A DNA stretch of 64,000 bases from Cynocephalus volans (GCF_027409185.1 NC_084474.1:12827382-12891381); one strand, 5' to 3'; shown: positions 42,300 through 54,754, numbered from the stretch's first letter. Numbers and translations are program-made. The notes: generated by a model from the sequence alone, not told the origin.

Positions 42300-42430
42300 T
42301 CATCATTTAAATACTTCTTGGCTTGTCTCTGTCGTTGACCAGATCTCAAAAGCAGGACCTTGTTCTATTCATGGTTTTACTCTATCACCTAACTCAAGAC
42401 CTGGCACAAAGCAATTAGTGAGCAACTGAA
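42300..42430 (+). mobile_element. L2 LINE 3' end
   Basis: CAAAAGCAGGACCTTGTTCT, TCAAGACCTGGCACAAAGCA and TTAGTGAGCAACTGAAGTG follow the L2 3' end ('gagggcagggaccttgtct...tgcctggcacatagtaggtgctcaat'). Confidence 0.6.
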
Positions 42431-42444
42431 GTGTTTGTGTCCCT

Positions 42445-42516
42445 GCGTGTTTGTGCATGTGCATGTGTGTGTGTGTGTGCCTGTGTGTGTGTGTGTGTGT
42501 GCATGCGTGTGTGTTA
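42445..42516. repeat. TG/CA microsatellite
   Basis: Interrupted (TG)n with a pure stretch of about 10 repeats after CCTG and several GCATG interruptions. Likely length-variable. The remaining sequence to 42860 is unassigned. Confidence 0.9.
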
Positions 42517-42864
42517 GGGATGTGGGTGGAGATGAGTCTACAGCCAACCCTGTTCCCCAGAAGAGACTTTGAATCATGTGGAACTGGGTTACATGTCAGA
42601 CATGTGTACAGAGACCAAGCCTTGGGACAATTTGTTGGAATATCGGGCACAGGCTGGGGAGGATGAGCTCTGGAGTCTCTGGTATTTCCAGGCTCATCTC
42701 CCAAGTCCGTTCATGTAAAATTTCTGCTCAGATATTCCATCACAGCAATGGGGCTCTTTTAAAGCTATTGGATGGTTCTCCATTGTCAACCTGGACCAGC
42801 AGCTTTGTATTCTTTGCATTCTTGATGGAGTCTAAGATGTTTGGACCCCTAGATTATTTGTATT

Positions 42865-43165
42865 TTTAAAAATTTGTTTATAATTGACACATAATAATTG
42901 TACATGTTTATGGGGTACAGTGTGATGTTTCCGTATGTGTGTGCATTGAATAATGATCAAATCAGGGTAGTTAGCATATCCATCACCCCGAACCTTTATC
43001 ATTTGGGGGGTGATAACTATCAAGGTTCTCTTTTCTAGCTATCTTGGAACTTACCACACATTACTTAGTTGTCATTACACTACTGTGTAATAGAATGTCA
43101 CTTCTTCATGTCTAACTGTATCTTTGTGCCCTCTCACCAGCCTCTCCCCCTCTCTGTGCCCTCTC
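42865..43165 (-). mobile_element. L1MA-like 3' UTR, reverse
   Basis: TTTATAATTGACACATAATA, TGTACATGTTTATGGGGTAC, AATGATCAAATCAGGGTAGT, TAGCATATCCATCACCCCGA and TTATCATTTGGGGGG are the reversed 3' UTR of an L1MA-type element. The end (TAACTGTATCTTTGTGCCCT) corresponds to its final part. Confidence 0.8.
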
Positions 43166-43169
43166 CCTG

Positions 43170-43930
43170 GTTATTTGTGTTGTAACAAGTGCACACTGAA
43201 GAAATATTTGGGACTGGGTGGGGTGGGCAGCTGGGACCTCCCTGCGTTTCTGTGGTATCTTGTCCATGGGGCTAGAACGCGGCTATCTCCTGCCCTGTGG
43301 CCCAGGCTGACAGTCCTTCACCCCTTTTCCTGGCTTCTCCGCACCGGTCTGCTCAGCTTGGATATTCTCTCAGAAACAGGAGGAAGGGGAGCATCGTGCC
43401 CTGGTGCCGATGTCACTCCTCCTGGGAACGGCTTTATCTCTGTCATTTCTAGCACGTAGGCTTTGTAAATAAACCAGGGTCTCAACTTCCCTGCTTTGTT
43501 AGCGTGTGCTATCGTTGGGCCCTGGAGCCGCTTGGCCTCTCTGTCAAAGACTCTTGTTTATGTGTCGTCTAGAAGCTGCCCGCGCCGGAGGGAGGGAGGT
43601 CAGGCTGCCTGGGGACGGGAGTGTGCAGGGCAGGCCACAGCGAATCTTGTCTCCCTTTTTGCTTCTTTGGCCTGAATAAAGCTCAATTTTTTTTTTTTTT
43701 AAATAGCATTATAAGCCAAATTCTCACAGAGAGATGCTAAATTGCTTCCAGTTTTCCAGTAAATTGCCAATTTTCCCATTCCTCGTAGACTGATCTTCTA
43801 ACCTGTGTTCCATAATGAGGATTAAATTAGGTGTTGTGCACCTCAGACCGGATACCACTAGCAGAAAAAAAAAGCGAGGGGACTGCCTGGCTGGGCAGGG
43901 TATCCTCTGGGAGCGGGGCAGAATCAAATA
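43170..43930. other. No recognisable feature
   Basis: Unassigned, GC-rich in 43500-43650. A T12-14 run follows a CTGAATAAAGCTCAA stretch at about 43671-43701, but no retrocopy is visible upstream. A 111-codon frame at 43124-43459 has no resemblance to known proteins. Confidence 0.45.
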
Positions 43931-43934
43931 ATCC

Positions 43935-44105
43935 CTCTTTAAAAAAATAAATTGTGGTAAAATGCACATAAAATAGAAACCCATCATTTCAGCCATTTCG
44001 AAGTATACAACTCAGTGGCACTTAGTAAACTTACAATGTTGTGCAGCCATCACCACTACCTAGTTCCAGAACATTTTTATCACGCCACCTACTCTCTTCT
44101 TTTTA
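43935..44105 (-). mobile_element. L1M 3'-end fragment, reverse
   Basis: ATTGTGGTAAAATGCACATA, CAGTGGCACTTAGTAAACTT, ACAATGTTGTGCAGCCATCA and CCTAGTTCCAGAACATTTTT follow the reversed L1M 3' order. Confidence 0.85.
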
Positions 44106-44109
44106 AAAG

Positions 44110-46120
44110 CTAAGATCTCGTCTGCCTAGTGGAAATACCAAAGCAACTTCAATCAACGCAGTGATAGCTCATAAAACATCTAGATTACACACTGCCCATT
44201 GAAAAGAAGCTGCAAGCCGATGGAAGTCTTCGGTGTGGACTGACACGAGATAACCACTGTGAAGTGCTGTGCTCGGGCAGCGCTGTTCACACCCAGTTTA
44301 GCAAATGGCAACTTTTGTTACTATGTTTGAGAGTTTTTTCTTCCCAAGAAGATGGTTATGGAAGAATGCCATCTTTTGTTGGTTCAATTAGTACATACTT
44401 GAAATGTTCCCTTATTCTGCAAATGTGCACATACGCAGAAACTGAAAAGGTTTGATTTCGGTCTGATCTGGAAGACGATGATCTGTTGGAGGCTGAGAGC
44501 TGTCCCCGCACACCACGCTCAGGCATGGACTCTACGGCGAGTGACAGCGCCAGCTGGCGGGGACCTTACGCTCCTGGGCTTTGCTCACCTTAACTACGTT
44601 TAAAATAGCCACGGAAACATTTATTCCTCTTTCACGTGGCACTGCTGCTGAGGAGTGGATGACCAAAAGTAATGGCGTGTCGCGCACGCTGAACGTGGCC
44701 ACGACATTCGTCAAAAAGGCCTAAACCCGCGCACGACACGGGGTTCTTGAGACTTCATCTGCCATCTGACGGCGGGGTGTCAGCGGGGCCTGCACCGCCG
44801 AGCTCCTGGCCGCTCCTGCAGGGCTCTCCTGGTCCCGAGAGAGGCGCCGAGCGCTGCTTCAGTGCTGGGCAGGTGGCAGCCCTTAGCTCTCCCGTCCCCT
44901 TTCTCTTCCTCCTTCCTTAGTCCTCTAGCTTTTTTATTTTTTATTTATTTTATTTACACTGGGCATCATTAGAATTAGAGAGCACTTGAATTAGTGTCAG
45001 TTAGAGCCAGTCCCAGGGGACTCTGCCTGCGACTAAGTCCTTATCAGGAAACACTCCTTGCTGGCCTGTGTCTTTTATTTACTCTGTGAGAGGGAAATTC
45101 TGTCATTGCTTCTGGATTTTTGTTTAGGGTCCCACTGGCAGCCTGGTCGGACTGGGGATTTCGGTGTCATTTTAGGAATAGTGATGGCAAGTGAGGTGCT
45201 TTGTCATCAATGACAGTGAAGCTAAAGATCGGACACCTCACTTTGAGACAAAATATCCCCTCCCTTCCTTGTTGAAAGAAGTTAAGATGGTCTAAAGACA
45301 GGAAAGATGACACTCGAGGGAAGTTTGGCAGATAGAATAGTACCCAACAATGATGGCTTGGAAGCCCAGACAAAAATCCACCATGTCCCTGGAGAAAGAT
45401 CTGGATTTAGATGGGAAAAGACCATGTAGGCAAAACACGAGGGAGCTTGATCCAAGGAAAGACACTTTATGATAGACTCCAGTGGAAAGAAAACTCAAAA
45501 TTCCTTAATGGCGAGAACAGAACATTTGTCCTCCCGTTTCTTAGGATCATTGTTAGTTCTTTGTTAGAATAGTGAAGTAGAGAACAGATTTCTCCACATG
45601 GAGAAATAAAGGTAATAATTACCTGAATTTTATTTTTAAGTAGTAAATTGTAGACCTGGCAAAAGAAATCAAGTTTTCAATTTCATGTGCAAATTTGGTC
45701 TCATTGTTGCAATTGTCCTTTGATCTGGGACGAGCATGTGCTGTTTTTCTTTGATGCAGGACTTGATCATATATTTTGTGTAATGCATATGAATTTTGTA
45801 GATAAGTAAAACTGAATTCTATTTTCTAAATTAGGTAATATTGTGGAAAATTGCTAGAGTATACTGACAGGAATTTTCATAAAGACCTCTTCAGGTTAAG
45901 CACGTTCTGTATACGCTCACGCATGCCTTTGCATTCGCACACATTCATGCACACAACTTCTCTTCCACAGACTTTAGGAAACAGGCACATATAATAACAA
46001 AATCTCTATTATGTCTATTTTTATCTTGAAATTTTGGAAATATGTTTCAAGGAACTCTTGTTTTCTCCATTTGATACAATGAAAGTACATTTTTAATAAA
46101 AACATCTTTTATTTATCTGT
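44110..46120. other. Unassigned, with a CpG-rich patch at 44480-44900
   Basis: No gene or repeat recognised. 44660-44870 contains many CpG steps (CGCGCACG, CCCGCGCACGACACG, GGCGCCGAGCGC), well above the local background. No TATA, open frame or splice signal supports an exon. The remainder is AT-rich, with T/A runs at 44930-44960. Confidence 0.45.
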
Positions 46121-46129
46121 TTTTAATTT

Positions 46130-46285
46130 TAATTTATTTTTTTCATTGTACATGTCTATGGATACAGCTTGTTGTTTCAATACATGCATATATTGCATAA
46201 TGCTCTAATCATAATAATTAGCATACCTATCACCTAAACACTTATAATTTCTTTGTGGCTATCACATTCAAGGTCCTAAAAACAT
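46130..46285 (-). mobile_element. L1MA-like 3' UTR fragment, reverse
   Basis: ATTGTACATGTCTATGGATA, TTTCAATACATGCATATATT, AATTAGCATACCTATCACCT and TATAATTTCTTTGTGGCTAT match the same reversed 3' UTR as at 42865, more diverged. Confidence 0.65.
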
Positions 46286-46289
46286 CTTT

Positions 46290-49210
46290 TAAGAAAGCTG
46301 GATGAAGATCTTATTCTGGGAAAGTGGAGAAGTAGAGATTGAAATTGCTTTACTAGGCCCAAAGGCTTTGTGTTTTTTTTTTTGTTTGTTTGTTTGTTTT
46401 TTTAAAGCAGGGTTTCTAGCCCTAAAAATTACCTGAACTTTGTTGATATAGAATTTTCATGAAATTCCTGAAACATAGTTTAAGCACCTCCACGTCAGCC
46501 CTTGCTGACATGAAGTACACCTACAGTAAGCTGAGGTCTCGCCGACCCAGTGGAGAACTACAGATTGATACTTCTTTTGTTGCTCCACCTGCAGTTTCAT
46601 TAATTTCATTGACAGTAATTCTGAGTGAAATTTATGAAGGCCACAAAGTAGAGCTAGTGAACCGCAGGAAATGTCACCGTGCCACTTTGCCCTCTGCCGC
46701 CTCTGTTTCTTTCCTCCCACTCCCACCCATACTGTTGGCTTTGGCAGAGGCTTTTTTTTTAATCTAATTTATGCTGCTTCAACATTAGCCATGCCCTCAC
46801 TTGAGCTCCATTTCTGACAGCCTGGAAGGACTCTCATGCCACGGGCCACCATGGATATTCTACTGTGGGCATTTTGTTTTCCATGTGGGTACCATGCATA
46901 CACAAAAGCAGGGTCTCGGAGGCAGCACCTGCAAAACCGCTTTCCCCACTTTTACATCAGAGAACTCTTTCACAGTGCACGATCATACTGAGCAGTGGCT
47001 TTTTCTGCCCATTATCGATTTCCCTTTCTTTTAATAAACCAGCATCCTAAACTTAGCTCTGGCCCATCAGCATCGTGCACCTTTCTGTCCCCAGCACCTG
47101 GTATTGAGGTAGGTGCGTCAAAATTCAGGAGACCCAGCCTTGGAGCTTTTGCGGGGCTATTGAGAGAAGGGTACGTTTGCTTTTCCAGCTGGGTTTCTTG
47201 GAGTTGCTGGAAGCGGTCCTGCCACCCTGAGGGGAGCACCTATTTGAGAATGGAGCCACACAGAGGAGAGCAGGCTGTGACCTGGGTCCCCTGCCAGGAC
47301 CCACTCCCTGCACATCCCAGCAGATGAGCATGAAGCTTTGCTTTCACTTGAGTCAGTTTCAGGTAGATTTTCTATCACTTGTGATCTGAAAAGTCCTGAC
47401 TAATAAATGATTTTCAGAGAAAATTAGTTTGTTATCTTTCTAAGATAGTGTGAGTACACAGTATTCCTCTACGGCTGACATCTTAATTTGTGTGTTTAGT
47501 GAATACCTTTTTCCACCAGTAAAATTGTATCTGAGGCAAGTGGCATAAACTAAATTACAGGAATTATAACAGTATTATGATGCCCTGTTATAAATAATAC
47601 ATGTAATTTTTTTGAGGAATATATTTCTAGGTTAAGTGTTTTACATCTTATGTTCAGATATAAAGATAAGCATATAGCCATGAATTTAAAATATGAAAGT
47701 AAGTACTTAAAGTATTTAAATGATTTATACTGATTTATCAAAGACAAGAAAAGAAAAATACTATCTAACTGTAAACTAACAAATCAGATCTATTAACATA
47801 ACAACAGGATAGCCAAATATGAGGAAAAATAAAATTTAAGAATCCAATCTCTCAGAATTAAAAAAAAAGTAATAATTACTGAGCATTTCAGTCAACATCT
47901 AACATTATTGCATCTGTAGTTTAAGCATTTCAGTACCCTGTGGGGGATGTTATGGACAGATGTTTATATTGAATAGGAAAGGAAGTCACTACACATCACA
48001 AATTTTAAAAAGTTAACAATGCATCACAAAAAGATCACCAAATCAAAAAACTCTACATATTGTATTAACTAATTGCTTGACTTGTCTCTATAACACTTTT
48101 TTCTACATATTTTGGTGGCACACTCTCTTTAAATGCCTCCCTATGTAACACTAATTTGTAATAGAATTTTCTATAGAGAGAATAAAAGATGAATCAGTCT
48201 TTCTTTTATCCTGGTTAATAGGTTTTTTTGAAAGTTTTGATAGTATGGAAAAATTTCAGTTTTACAACTTGTTGGTAATATGTGTAAATCTTTACAATTA
48301 TTGTCAAATGTGGGAAAATCTCTGTCGAGTTTCTTTCCTACATGAGTGTAAGATTTTAGAGCATTTTAAGTTTTCTTGTAGAGTAACTAGTTTTCAATGT
48401 GTTTAGCATAGACAGCATGTAATCAGTTTGCCACTGATGTTCTTCTTGTAGTGGTGACATGAATTCTGGGATGTCTTTGCTGACTTGGGTGTTCGTTGTG
48501 AGCTCCTGTGGCCAGATGTGGACACCCGTGCCACCCACTATTGTCTGCAGACATGCAATGGAGGAGAAGGCAGGGTGAGAAGAGACAGAGGTCTTACCTG
48601 GAAAAAAACACCTTATTTTTTCAATTTTTAAGATAAGTTAGAGCAATTAAACACAACATTAAGACCCTTCCCAGGGACTTGGAACGGGCCTATGTAAGTG
48701 GAGATCCTAAGTGCCATTAACTTCAGGTAAACGCATTTCTAGACAAATTTGAAAATTACAGTAGGGATAAATCTCGGTTCTAGTCTGCTAGCTACCACAT
48801 GAAACGTAATCCTTGGCTAAAGCACCGTTGGAGAATTCCTAGGGGAAAGACAATTACACTTCTAATTTGCATAAATACAATAATATAAGTTCTTGCCCAG
48901 CCAGGACAAAATGTGATCACTCCCTGAGGCTGATACCACGTTGTTCCATTGGGTTCTGTGAGATGAAACTGGGAGATTAGCTTCCTCTTTGGCTGCTGTG
49001 AAAGCTGAACCCAATATCCCAAGTGTTTCCAGAAGCATTTCTAAAGCCTTGAATTTTCTAGGGACAGGCCAGACTCTGTCCCCTCTACTCCTCTACCTAA
49101 TTGTCGATCTTCTGAAGACCATCAACACTTTGAAAGTATAATTAAGAGATTTGGAGTGTACCAGACTGACCCCTATGTAGTCCTGTATTTTCTGTCATTT
49201 GCTTGATTCA
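46290..49210. other. Unassigned, repeat-poor sequence
   Basis: Nearly 3 kb without a repeat I can name. T-rich run at about 46370-46402. A 102-codon + frame at 46459-46767 and an 89-codon - frame opposite it have no family resemblance. 47560-48300 is very AT-rich. No splice-bounded exon is evident. Confidence 0.45.
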
Positions 49211-49214
49211 AAGT

Positions 49215-49500
49215 GGTGAAGGTTCTCTCATTTGAGTCTCTTGCTTAGGGGGAGGCCAGCCTCCATGTTGTAAGGACACTGAAGCAACCTGCAGCCCCCA
49301 TGGAGAGGTACTGAGACCTTCCAACAACAGAACCAGCCCGCCAGTCGTGTGATAAGCCACCCTGCCAGTGAGTCCTCCAGCTCTCGTCGGGCCTTCAGAT
49401 GTCTGCTGCGCCGTGTAGTACGTGTGAACTGCTACCTCATGGGAAACTCCAAACCACAACCAGCCTTTCCTGGGTCCTGATCAACAGAAATTGTGAAAGT
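49215..49500 (+). mobile_element. Possible MLT1-type MaLR LTR part
   Basis: GAGGCCAGCCTCCATGTTGT, CCATGGAGAGGTACTGAGAC, CGGGCCTTCAGATGTCTGCT, CTGGGTCCTGATCAACAGAA and ATTGTGAAAGTAAATACTGC follow in order the central and 3' parts of MLT1 LTRs ('ccagctgccatgttgtgag...atggagaggcccac...cgagccttcagatgagac...gacccacagaaactgtgagataataaa'). Start not located. Confidence 0.6.
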
Positions 49501-49519
49501 AAATACTGCTTTTAATGAT

Positions 49520-50275
49520 GGATTAAAAAATTTTCAACAGCTTTATTGAGATATAATTCACATCAGACAACTGACCTATTGAAAGTCTAAAAGTCAATGT
49601 TTTTTAGTATATCCACAGAATTAGTGATGGATTTTTAAAAATTGTGGTAAAGTACACACAACATAATATTTACATCTTAACTATTTTTAAGCATACAGTT
49701 CAATCATGTTAAGTACCTTCATGTTGTCACACAACCCATCTCCAGATTGCATTTTATCTTGAAAGACTAAAACTCTATATCCATTCAACAATAACTCCCC
49801 ATTGCCCTGTCCCCCCAGCCCCTGTCAACCACCGTTCTACTTTCTGTCTCTATAAATGTGACTGCTCTAACTACCTCAGATAAGTCGAATCATACATTTG
49901 TCTTTTTGTGACTGATGTATTTTGCTTAGCATAATGTCTTCAAGGTTTGTGCATGTGGTAGCATGTGTCAGAATTTCCTTCCTTTAAAAGGAAGGCTGAA
50001 TAATATTCCACTGTTTGTATAGACCACATTTTGTTTATTCATTCCTCCATGAATGGACATCTGGGGTTGCTTCCACGTTTTGGCGATTGTGAATAATGCT
50101 ACAATGAATGTAGGTGTACAAATATCTGTTCACGTCCCTGCTTTCACTTCTTTTGGGTACATACCCAGAAGTGGAATTGCTGGATTGTGTGGTAATTCTA
50201 TGTTTAATTTTTTGAGGAACTGCCATGCTGTTTTCCACAGCAGCTTTACCATTTTACATTCCACCATAATTAAGA
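49520..50275 (-). mobile_element. L1M 3' end, reverse
   Basis: AACAGCTTTATTGAGATATA, then ATTGTGGTAAAGTACACACA, CAGTTCAATCATGTTAAGTA, AACAATAACTCCCCATTGCC, TTGCTTAGCATAATGTCTTC, TGAATAATATTCCACTGTTT, GTGGAATTGCTGGATTGTGT and TTTTCCACAGCAGCTTTACC. One of the longest and best-preserved copies here. Confidence 0.9.
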
Positions 50276-50279
50276 ATTT

Positions 50280-51795
50280 TTAAGCATTAAGAACTTGCTC
50301 TTAGGTAAAATGTTTATCAATAGAACATACATGAACTAGTGCTCACGGTTTCACATTTGTACCTTCAGCTTCTAGTATGCATAGTTTCAGGATGGAACTT
50401 GTGAAAATTTCTTTGAAATTCATACTCAACAATTTTTGGTTGTTGAGTATACTACTGAAGTGGCCAGGTTATCAGAATCCATATCTCTTACAACTTGCCA
50501 AACCTTCTGGAAGCTACTCTCTTACCTTCCCTCTCTTTATGATGACAGTGTCTGCTGAAATCTGTCAGCCAGTATGGAACTCTCCGTCTGCAATCTGGGT
50601 CCTTAGGGAGAGAATACCAAGTTCAGAAAAATGAAACAAAATTATTTTATTTCAGTATATATAAATGACAGTTCATATTCGGGTTTACATTAATTTATTA
50701 AAAACATATATAAGAAAATTGAGGATGCTTTAAAACAGGCCTCAGGGACCCAAGACAGTGAGGGGGACCCATTTGCCAGCAAGGGAAGTTTAGGCTCTGC
50801 AGCCAGCCTTAGTTTTCTAGAGCTGGACAGCCCTGCTGAGAATAAAAGGAAATAGCCTGCCTGAGCTGAATCTCTGACAGGTCTCCCCCATGTAACAAAA
50901 CCAAAGCTTCTGCATGAATGTAGCTGGTAGAGGAAGTGCCCTGTGCTTCTATGAAATGCTGAGATTTGAAAAGGGCTCTGGAGGATGAACTGCACCCCAG
51001 CCACTACTGGTCTTATCAAACGGTGGCATGGCCATTCTAGAGGGAGTGAGGTCCTCGTAAGGGGTCAGAGTGGAGTTGCTGAGCCTCAGGGAAAATGATA
51101 AGCTGGAGAATACAATAACCCACCTTCTAGAGGTGGTGAGCAATCCTGGACTAGAGGACCACCAGGCCAGGGGAAAGTGAGTGCTAGTGCATTTCTGAGG
51201 CATTTTGTTTTCTTTTGTCTTGAAGTCCAGACACTTGTTCATCATCTCCTGCCTCGGAAGATGGACTTGTTCAAGATGAAGATTCCATGTTTCCCGTCAG
51301 GAAAAGCACAGCGCACTCTTAAATGAACAATAGTCTCTTATTAGAGCCCCCATTGCCAGATATGGGGAATATTTAAGGTGCTTTAGAATACTTTCCCAGA
51401 AAATAGCTGGGTTCCACCTGCATTGGTGGACAAAAAGCGGAGCGGCCCCACAAGGTTCTCCTCACAGCTGGTGAGAGGTGACCTTTCGTTTTGGGGTGCC
51501 AGGTCTCTAGAAGGTCCCTTTGTGTTTCCCTGTGGCTTAGGGGTGTTCTGATCTGAAGCACGTGCAGTGCATGCAAAAGAAGTCCCTTGTATCAGCAGAG
51601 ACTGAACACCAGCGCTGGGAGAAACTGCCTTGATATCTATCTGTAAACTAAGAGGATCAAGTTAGATAAACTCTCCTGCTTTCTCAGCTCTCAATCCTGT
51701 GAATGTTGGTTGATCTAGGCCAAGGCCAGCTCTATGTCCAGGCCCATGTGCAGCACAAGAGCAGAGCCCAAGCCTGCTCTTCAGGGATGTACCTC
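50280..51795. other. No recognisable feature
   Basis: Unassigned. Frames of 85-109 codons at 50377-51245 on both strands have no domain signature. Near 50424-50452 the sequence ACTCAACAATTTTTGGTTGTTGAGT forms a short perfect-arm hairpin (10-bp arms), probably chance. Confidence 0.45.
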
Positions 51796-51799
51796 TCTT

Positions 51800-51940
51800 C
51801 CTTTCTATTACAAATCTGCCTCGTCCACTGGCTTGTGAGCTTCTGGAGACAAAGGAGCAGGTCTCTTCATCTTTGAAGTCCTTGAAACTTGCACAGTACA
51901 TGGTATGAAATACATTCTCAATGAGTGTTCTTTGCATTTT
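51800..51940 (+). mobile_element. L2 LINE 3' end
   Basis: CTTGTGAGCTTCTGGAGACA, AAGGAGCAGGTCTCTTCATC, TTGCACAGTACATGGTATGA and CATTCTCAATGAGTGTTCTT follow the L2 3' end. Confidence 0.65.
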
Positions 51941-52029
51941 AATTTTTTAAATAAGATAATGAACTATGGTTGGTTGTACCCTCTGATTAAACCCCAGGCC
52001 AGTAGAAACAACTGCCTTTACATGTAATG

Positions 52030-52310
52030 CCCCAGGCATCCCGAGGAACAGAGACCAGACTCATCTCCACCTCTGTCCAACCTGCCTTCTATTCCGACTT
52101 CTCTTCAGGTGCCTCAAGCAGAACTGTGGAGATCATCTTAGACCCTCTGTCTCCCTCATCCTTCATTATCCTATTGTCCCACAACCCTATGTCCTACTGA
52201 CTCAGTCCCGAAAGTCCCTCTTGCTCCACACTGGATTCTTGGTGCCTAGTAGTATGGTGCCTGACACAGTAGGTGCTTGAGGACTGTTGGTTGAATAAAG
52301 AATGGTGTTA
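52030..52310 (+). mobile_element. L2 LINE fragment, 3' part
   Basis: The end is clear: CTTGGTGCCTAGTAGTATGG, TGCCTGACACAGTAGGTGCT and TGGTTGAATAAAGAATGG match '...gcctagcacagtgcctggcacatagtaggtgctcaataaatgtttgttgaatga'. The upstream part (ACCCTCTGTCTCCCTCATCC) fits the preceding pyrimidine-rich L2 sequence. Confidence 0.65.
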
Positions 52311-52314
52311 CTTA

Positions 52315-53945
52315 GGATGTCTGTGGAATCTCATATGCTGACTGTCCTCAGCAGTGCCGTGAATCGTCATCTGAAATGGTCTAAGTCTGCAGCTAGAAAG
52401 GAGGGAAAATGCACACGATTCTGCATAGTTCTTTCCAATGCTCTGGAATTTCTGGAAGAGTAGTTTTTACACTGAGCTACATGCTCCCCTGAGGTACCTG
52501 AAGACTGTCCAGGACGTGCAGGTGTGGATGGCCCCCAGAGTCAGCTTCCCACTCACCTTGTACATGAGCTCTGACTTAAAGGTGCTCAGTGTCCTTTCCC
52601 AGCTCTGCATTTGCAGCAACTCTGTCCCGACAGAGAAGGGCATTGCACTGTGGTACGTTGCCTCAAGGTGTAAAAATCCCCTATGTGTCAAAAATGAAGC
52701 CATTTGAAATATTGCCTCCTTTAACCGATTTGACAGCGCCTCCTCTCCATCTCAGGAAGTCATATAGCTCCCACAAACTTTTACCTTAACGTTTCATATT
52801 TATCAAAATTGAGAAATGTGCTGTTTTGCTCAATTATATAATACCAAAAATTGTATTGATTATTACATCCACAATATATATATTTTTAAACATTTAGAGC
52901 CATTTGGTCACAAAAATTATTTAAAATGTTAAGTTTTGATATATATACATTTTTTCCAGGACACAGGAGGGGTGATCAGCAAAATAAACTCTCAGGCATC
53001 TAAATGTAGCAGGATAAAATTCTGAAGGAGATATGGAATGGAATAAAGCTCTTGAGGAGAAATGGATTGGTGTAACATTCCTGCCTTTACTGGAGACCTG
53101 GCTGCAGCAGTTTAAACAGATAATGGTTGGTAACAAATGACGGAGGGGCTCACATTCCACTGGATGCATTTGAAAGTGGGATAAAGAGTTTTGTTTACAA
53201 ATTTGAATATTTAAATTTTCCAATACACTGAAAATCATGTCCTTTGCGACAATTTAAATTTAAGATGAAAAGTTGGGGATGGCAATGTATCAATGTGCAA
53301 AGGAGGGAAGTAGTTTTCCAAAATTCTGGAAGGGGGTGTGCACTCTCATCGCTCTGTAGGTGAAGCCGCAATATTAAGTAAAGCACACATCCCCTGACAT
53401 TCAGTTTAACATAAAACAGTAGAAGCCTGGCTCTGAAGAACCGAAAATAGAAGCGACCCTGTGTGTCACGTTGCTGTGGCATAGGTGCTATTTGGAGCCA
53501 GGAAAAGTGAAGCTTGGTTGCCACACAAAAGACCTCCCTGATTGTGTACTGCTGATTTCCTCACATTGTGGGCTCCAGGATCTGCTGGCCACGTGGGGTG
53601 AGTCAGGCCTGAGCTGCTGATCCCAGCGCCTAGATAAGGCATCTGGAAGTCCTTCCGTGAGCCCAAAGAAGTGGCGAGGCAGCCACCCTTCATATCAAGG
53701 TTGCTTAGGCTGGTGCCAAGGGCATGGTCCTGTGGGTCCTGCGGGGGCCTAAGTATGGGGAGGGGAATATACACAGTCTGGAGACCACGTGCTTTAGGCT
53801 GAAAGAACTCAGCCATCGCCAGTCATCCACAGCGGGAAAACACTCCCAGGGCAGCCCTTGGCACTTAGAAGGGACCAAAAAATGTTCTGCCATCAAAGTG
53901 GCCTTAAAAATATATTCCCCAAATTACGACCCAGATAACCTTCCT
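52315..53945. other. No recognisable feature
   Basis: Unassigned. Opposed frames of 78-116 codons (52438-53816) lack family resemblance. An (AT)n run lies at about 52875-52885. Confidence 0.45.
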
Positions 53946-53949
53946 TTTT

Positions 53950-54405
53950 TAAAAATAAAAACAGTCCCACAGCATTTGTCATGTGGTAATAACACAAAGG
54001 TAATCAAAACAATATGAACAAATGTTTTAGATCTATACTCCTAACAAAGGATGCCTAAAAACACGAGCCGTGCTGCCTTCTCAACAAGTTTTCACTTCAT
54101 TGGTCATTTCTAGTTGGAAACGCTTTGCAGCAGAGTAACATTATCTCCCGTGAGCAGGGGCCAACCCAGTTGTTTTCTTGACTTTGTTTCAGGATGAATC
54201 TCTTCTGCATCATCTATTACAAGGTCATATACTCATCCAAACCAATGATCCAGCCGTCTGTGTGCATGTTCACTTGCTCCTGGAGCCACGCCTCAGCCCA
54301 GGATCTATTTTGCAAGTATCTGAAGATGAGGTTGATGGGCAGCACTAATGGGCCCTGGCCACGGTCCGCCATGGTGGCTTCTCACAAAGACGATGCTCCA
54401 GTTAA
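53950..54405 (-). pseudogene. SNRPEP: Processed pseudogene of SNRPE (Sm protein E)
   Basis: Intronless - strand copy of the mRNA for small nuclear ribonucleoprotein E, a core Sm-ring protein of spliceosomal snRNPs. The start codon is at 54372-54370 and the parental stop at 54112-54110. Readable pieces: [31 protein letters not shown], and out of frame the copy of [17 protein letters not shown] and the final LLQSVSN. The coding part is 263 bases against 279 in the parent: about 15 bases are missing after codon 7 and one base in the ATGAACCTT region, so the frame ends at TAA soon after EYMTL. The 3' UTR continues to about 53950 (AACATTTGTTCATATTGTTT on the - strand). The + strand 86-codon frame over it (54194-54454) is only its shadow. 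Confidence 0.9.
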
Positions 54406-54409
54406 CCTT

Positions 54410-54750
54410 CTAACAGCCTATTGCTTCCCCCAGAAGAAGGCAAATAGAAAATAAATGAGCGAGACACCTTCGCTGTGCCTCTGGCTCAGTCTTCTACCCA
54501 AGCTGCCTCAGCCTCACCTCTCTGCGAATCCCTCCCTCCCACGTTTCTCCTCGCCTGGGGGCCGGCGATGGCAACCGAGTCCCTGCTTCAAGTCCACATG
54601 GCCCAGGAAGCTCGTCGGTCCCCACCCTCATCCCCCTCCTCCCGTCAGCCACCCTCCTGACTTCTCTATTTGGCTTTCCTCCATTTATTCAAATCCAAAA
54701 TGCAAAACCGCCCTCCATCTCTCACTTTTCTCTGTCCCACACCTAATAGT
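54410..54750. other. No recognisable feature
   Basis: C-rich unassigned sequence. The 113-codon + frame at 54455-54796 is Pro/Ser-rich and runs into the L1M fragment; treated as chance. Confidence 0.5.
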
Positions 54751-54754
54751 TGAT

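Noticed and set aside
43671-43701. CTGAATAAAGCTC followed by a T run as a retrocopy end
   Set aside because: A poly(A) signal followed by T, not A, and no recognisable gene upstream.
50424-50452. Short hairpin with TTGTTGAGTAT
   Set aside because: Ten-base arms in AT-rich DNA are expected by chance in 64 kb.
54194-54454. 86-codon + strand frame
   Set aside because: It is antisense to the SNRPE pseudogene.
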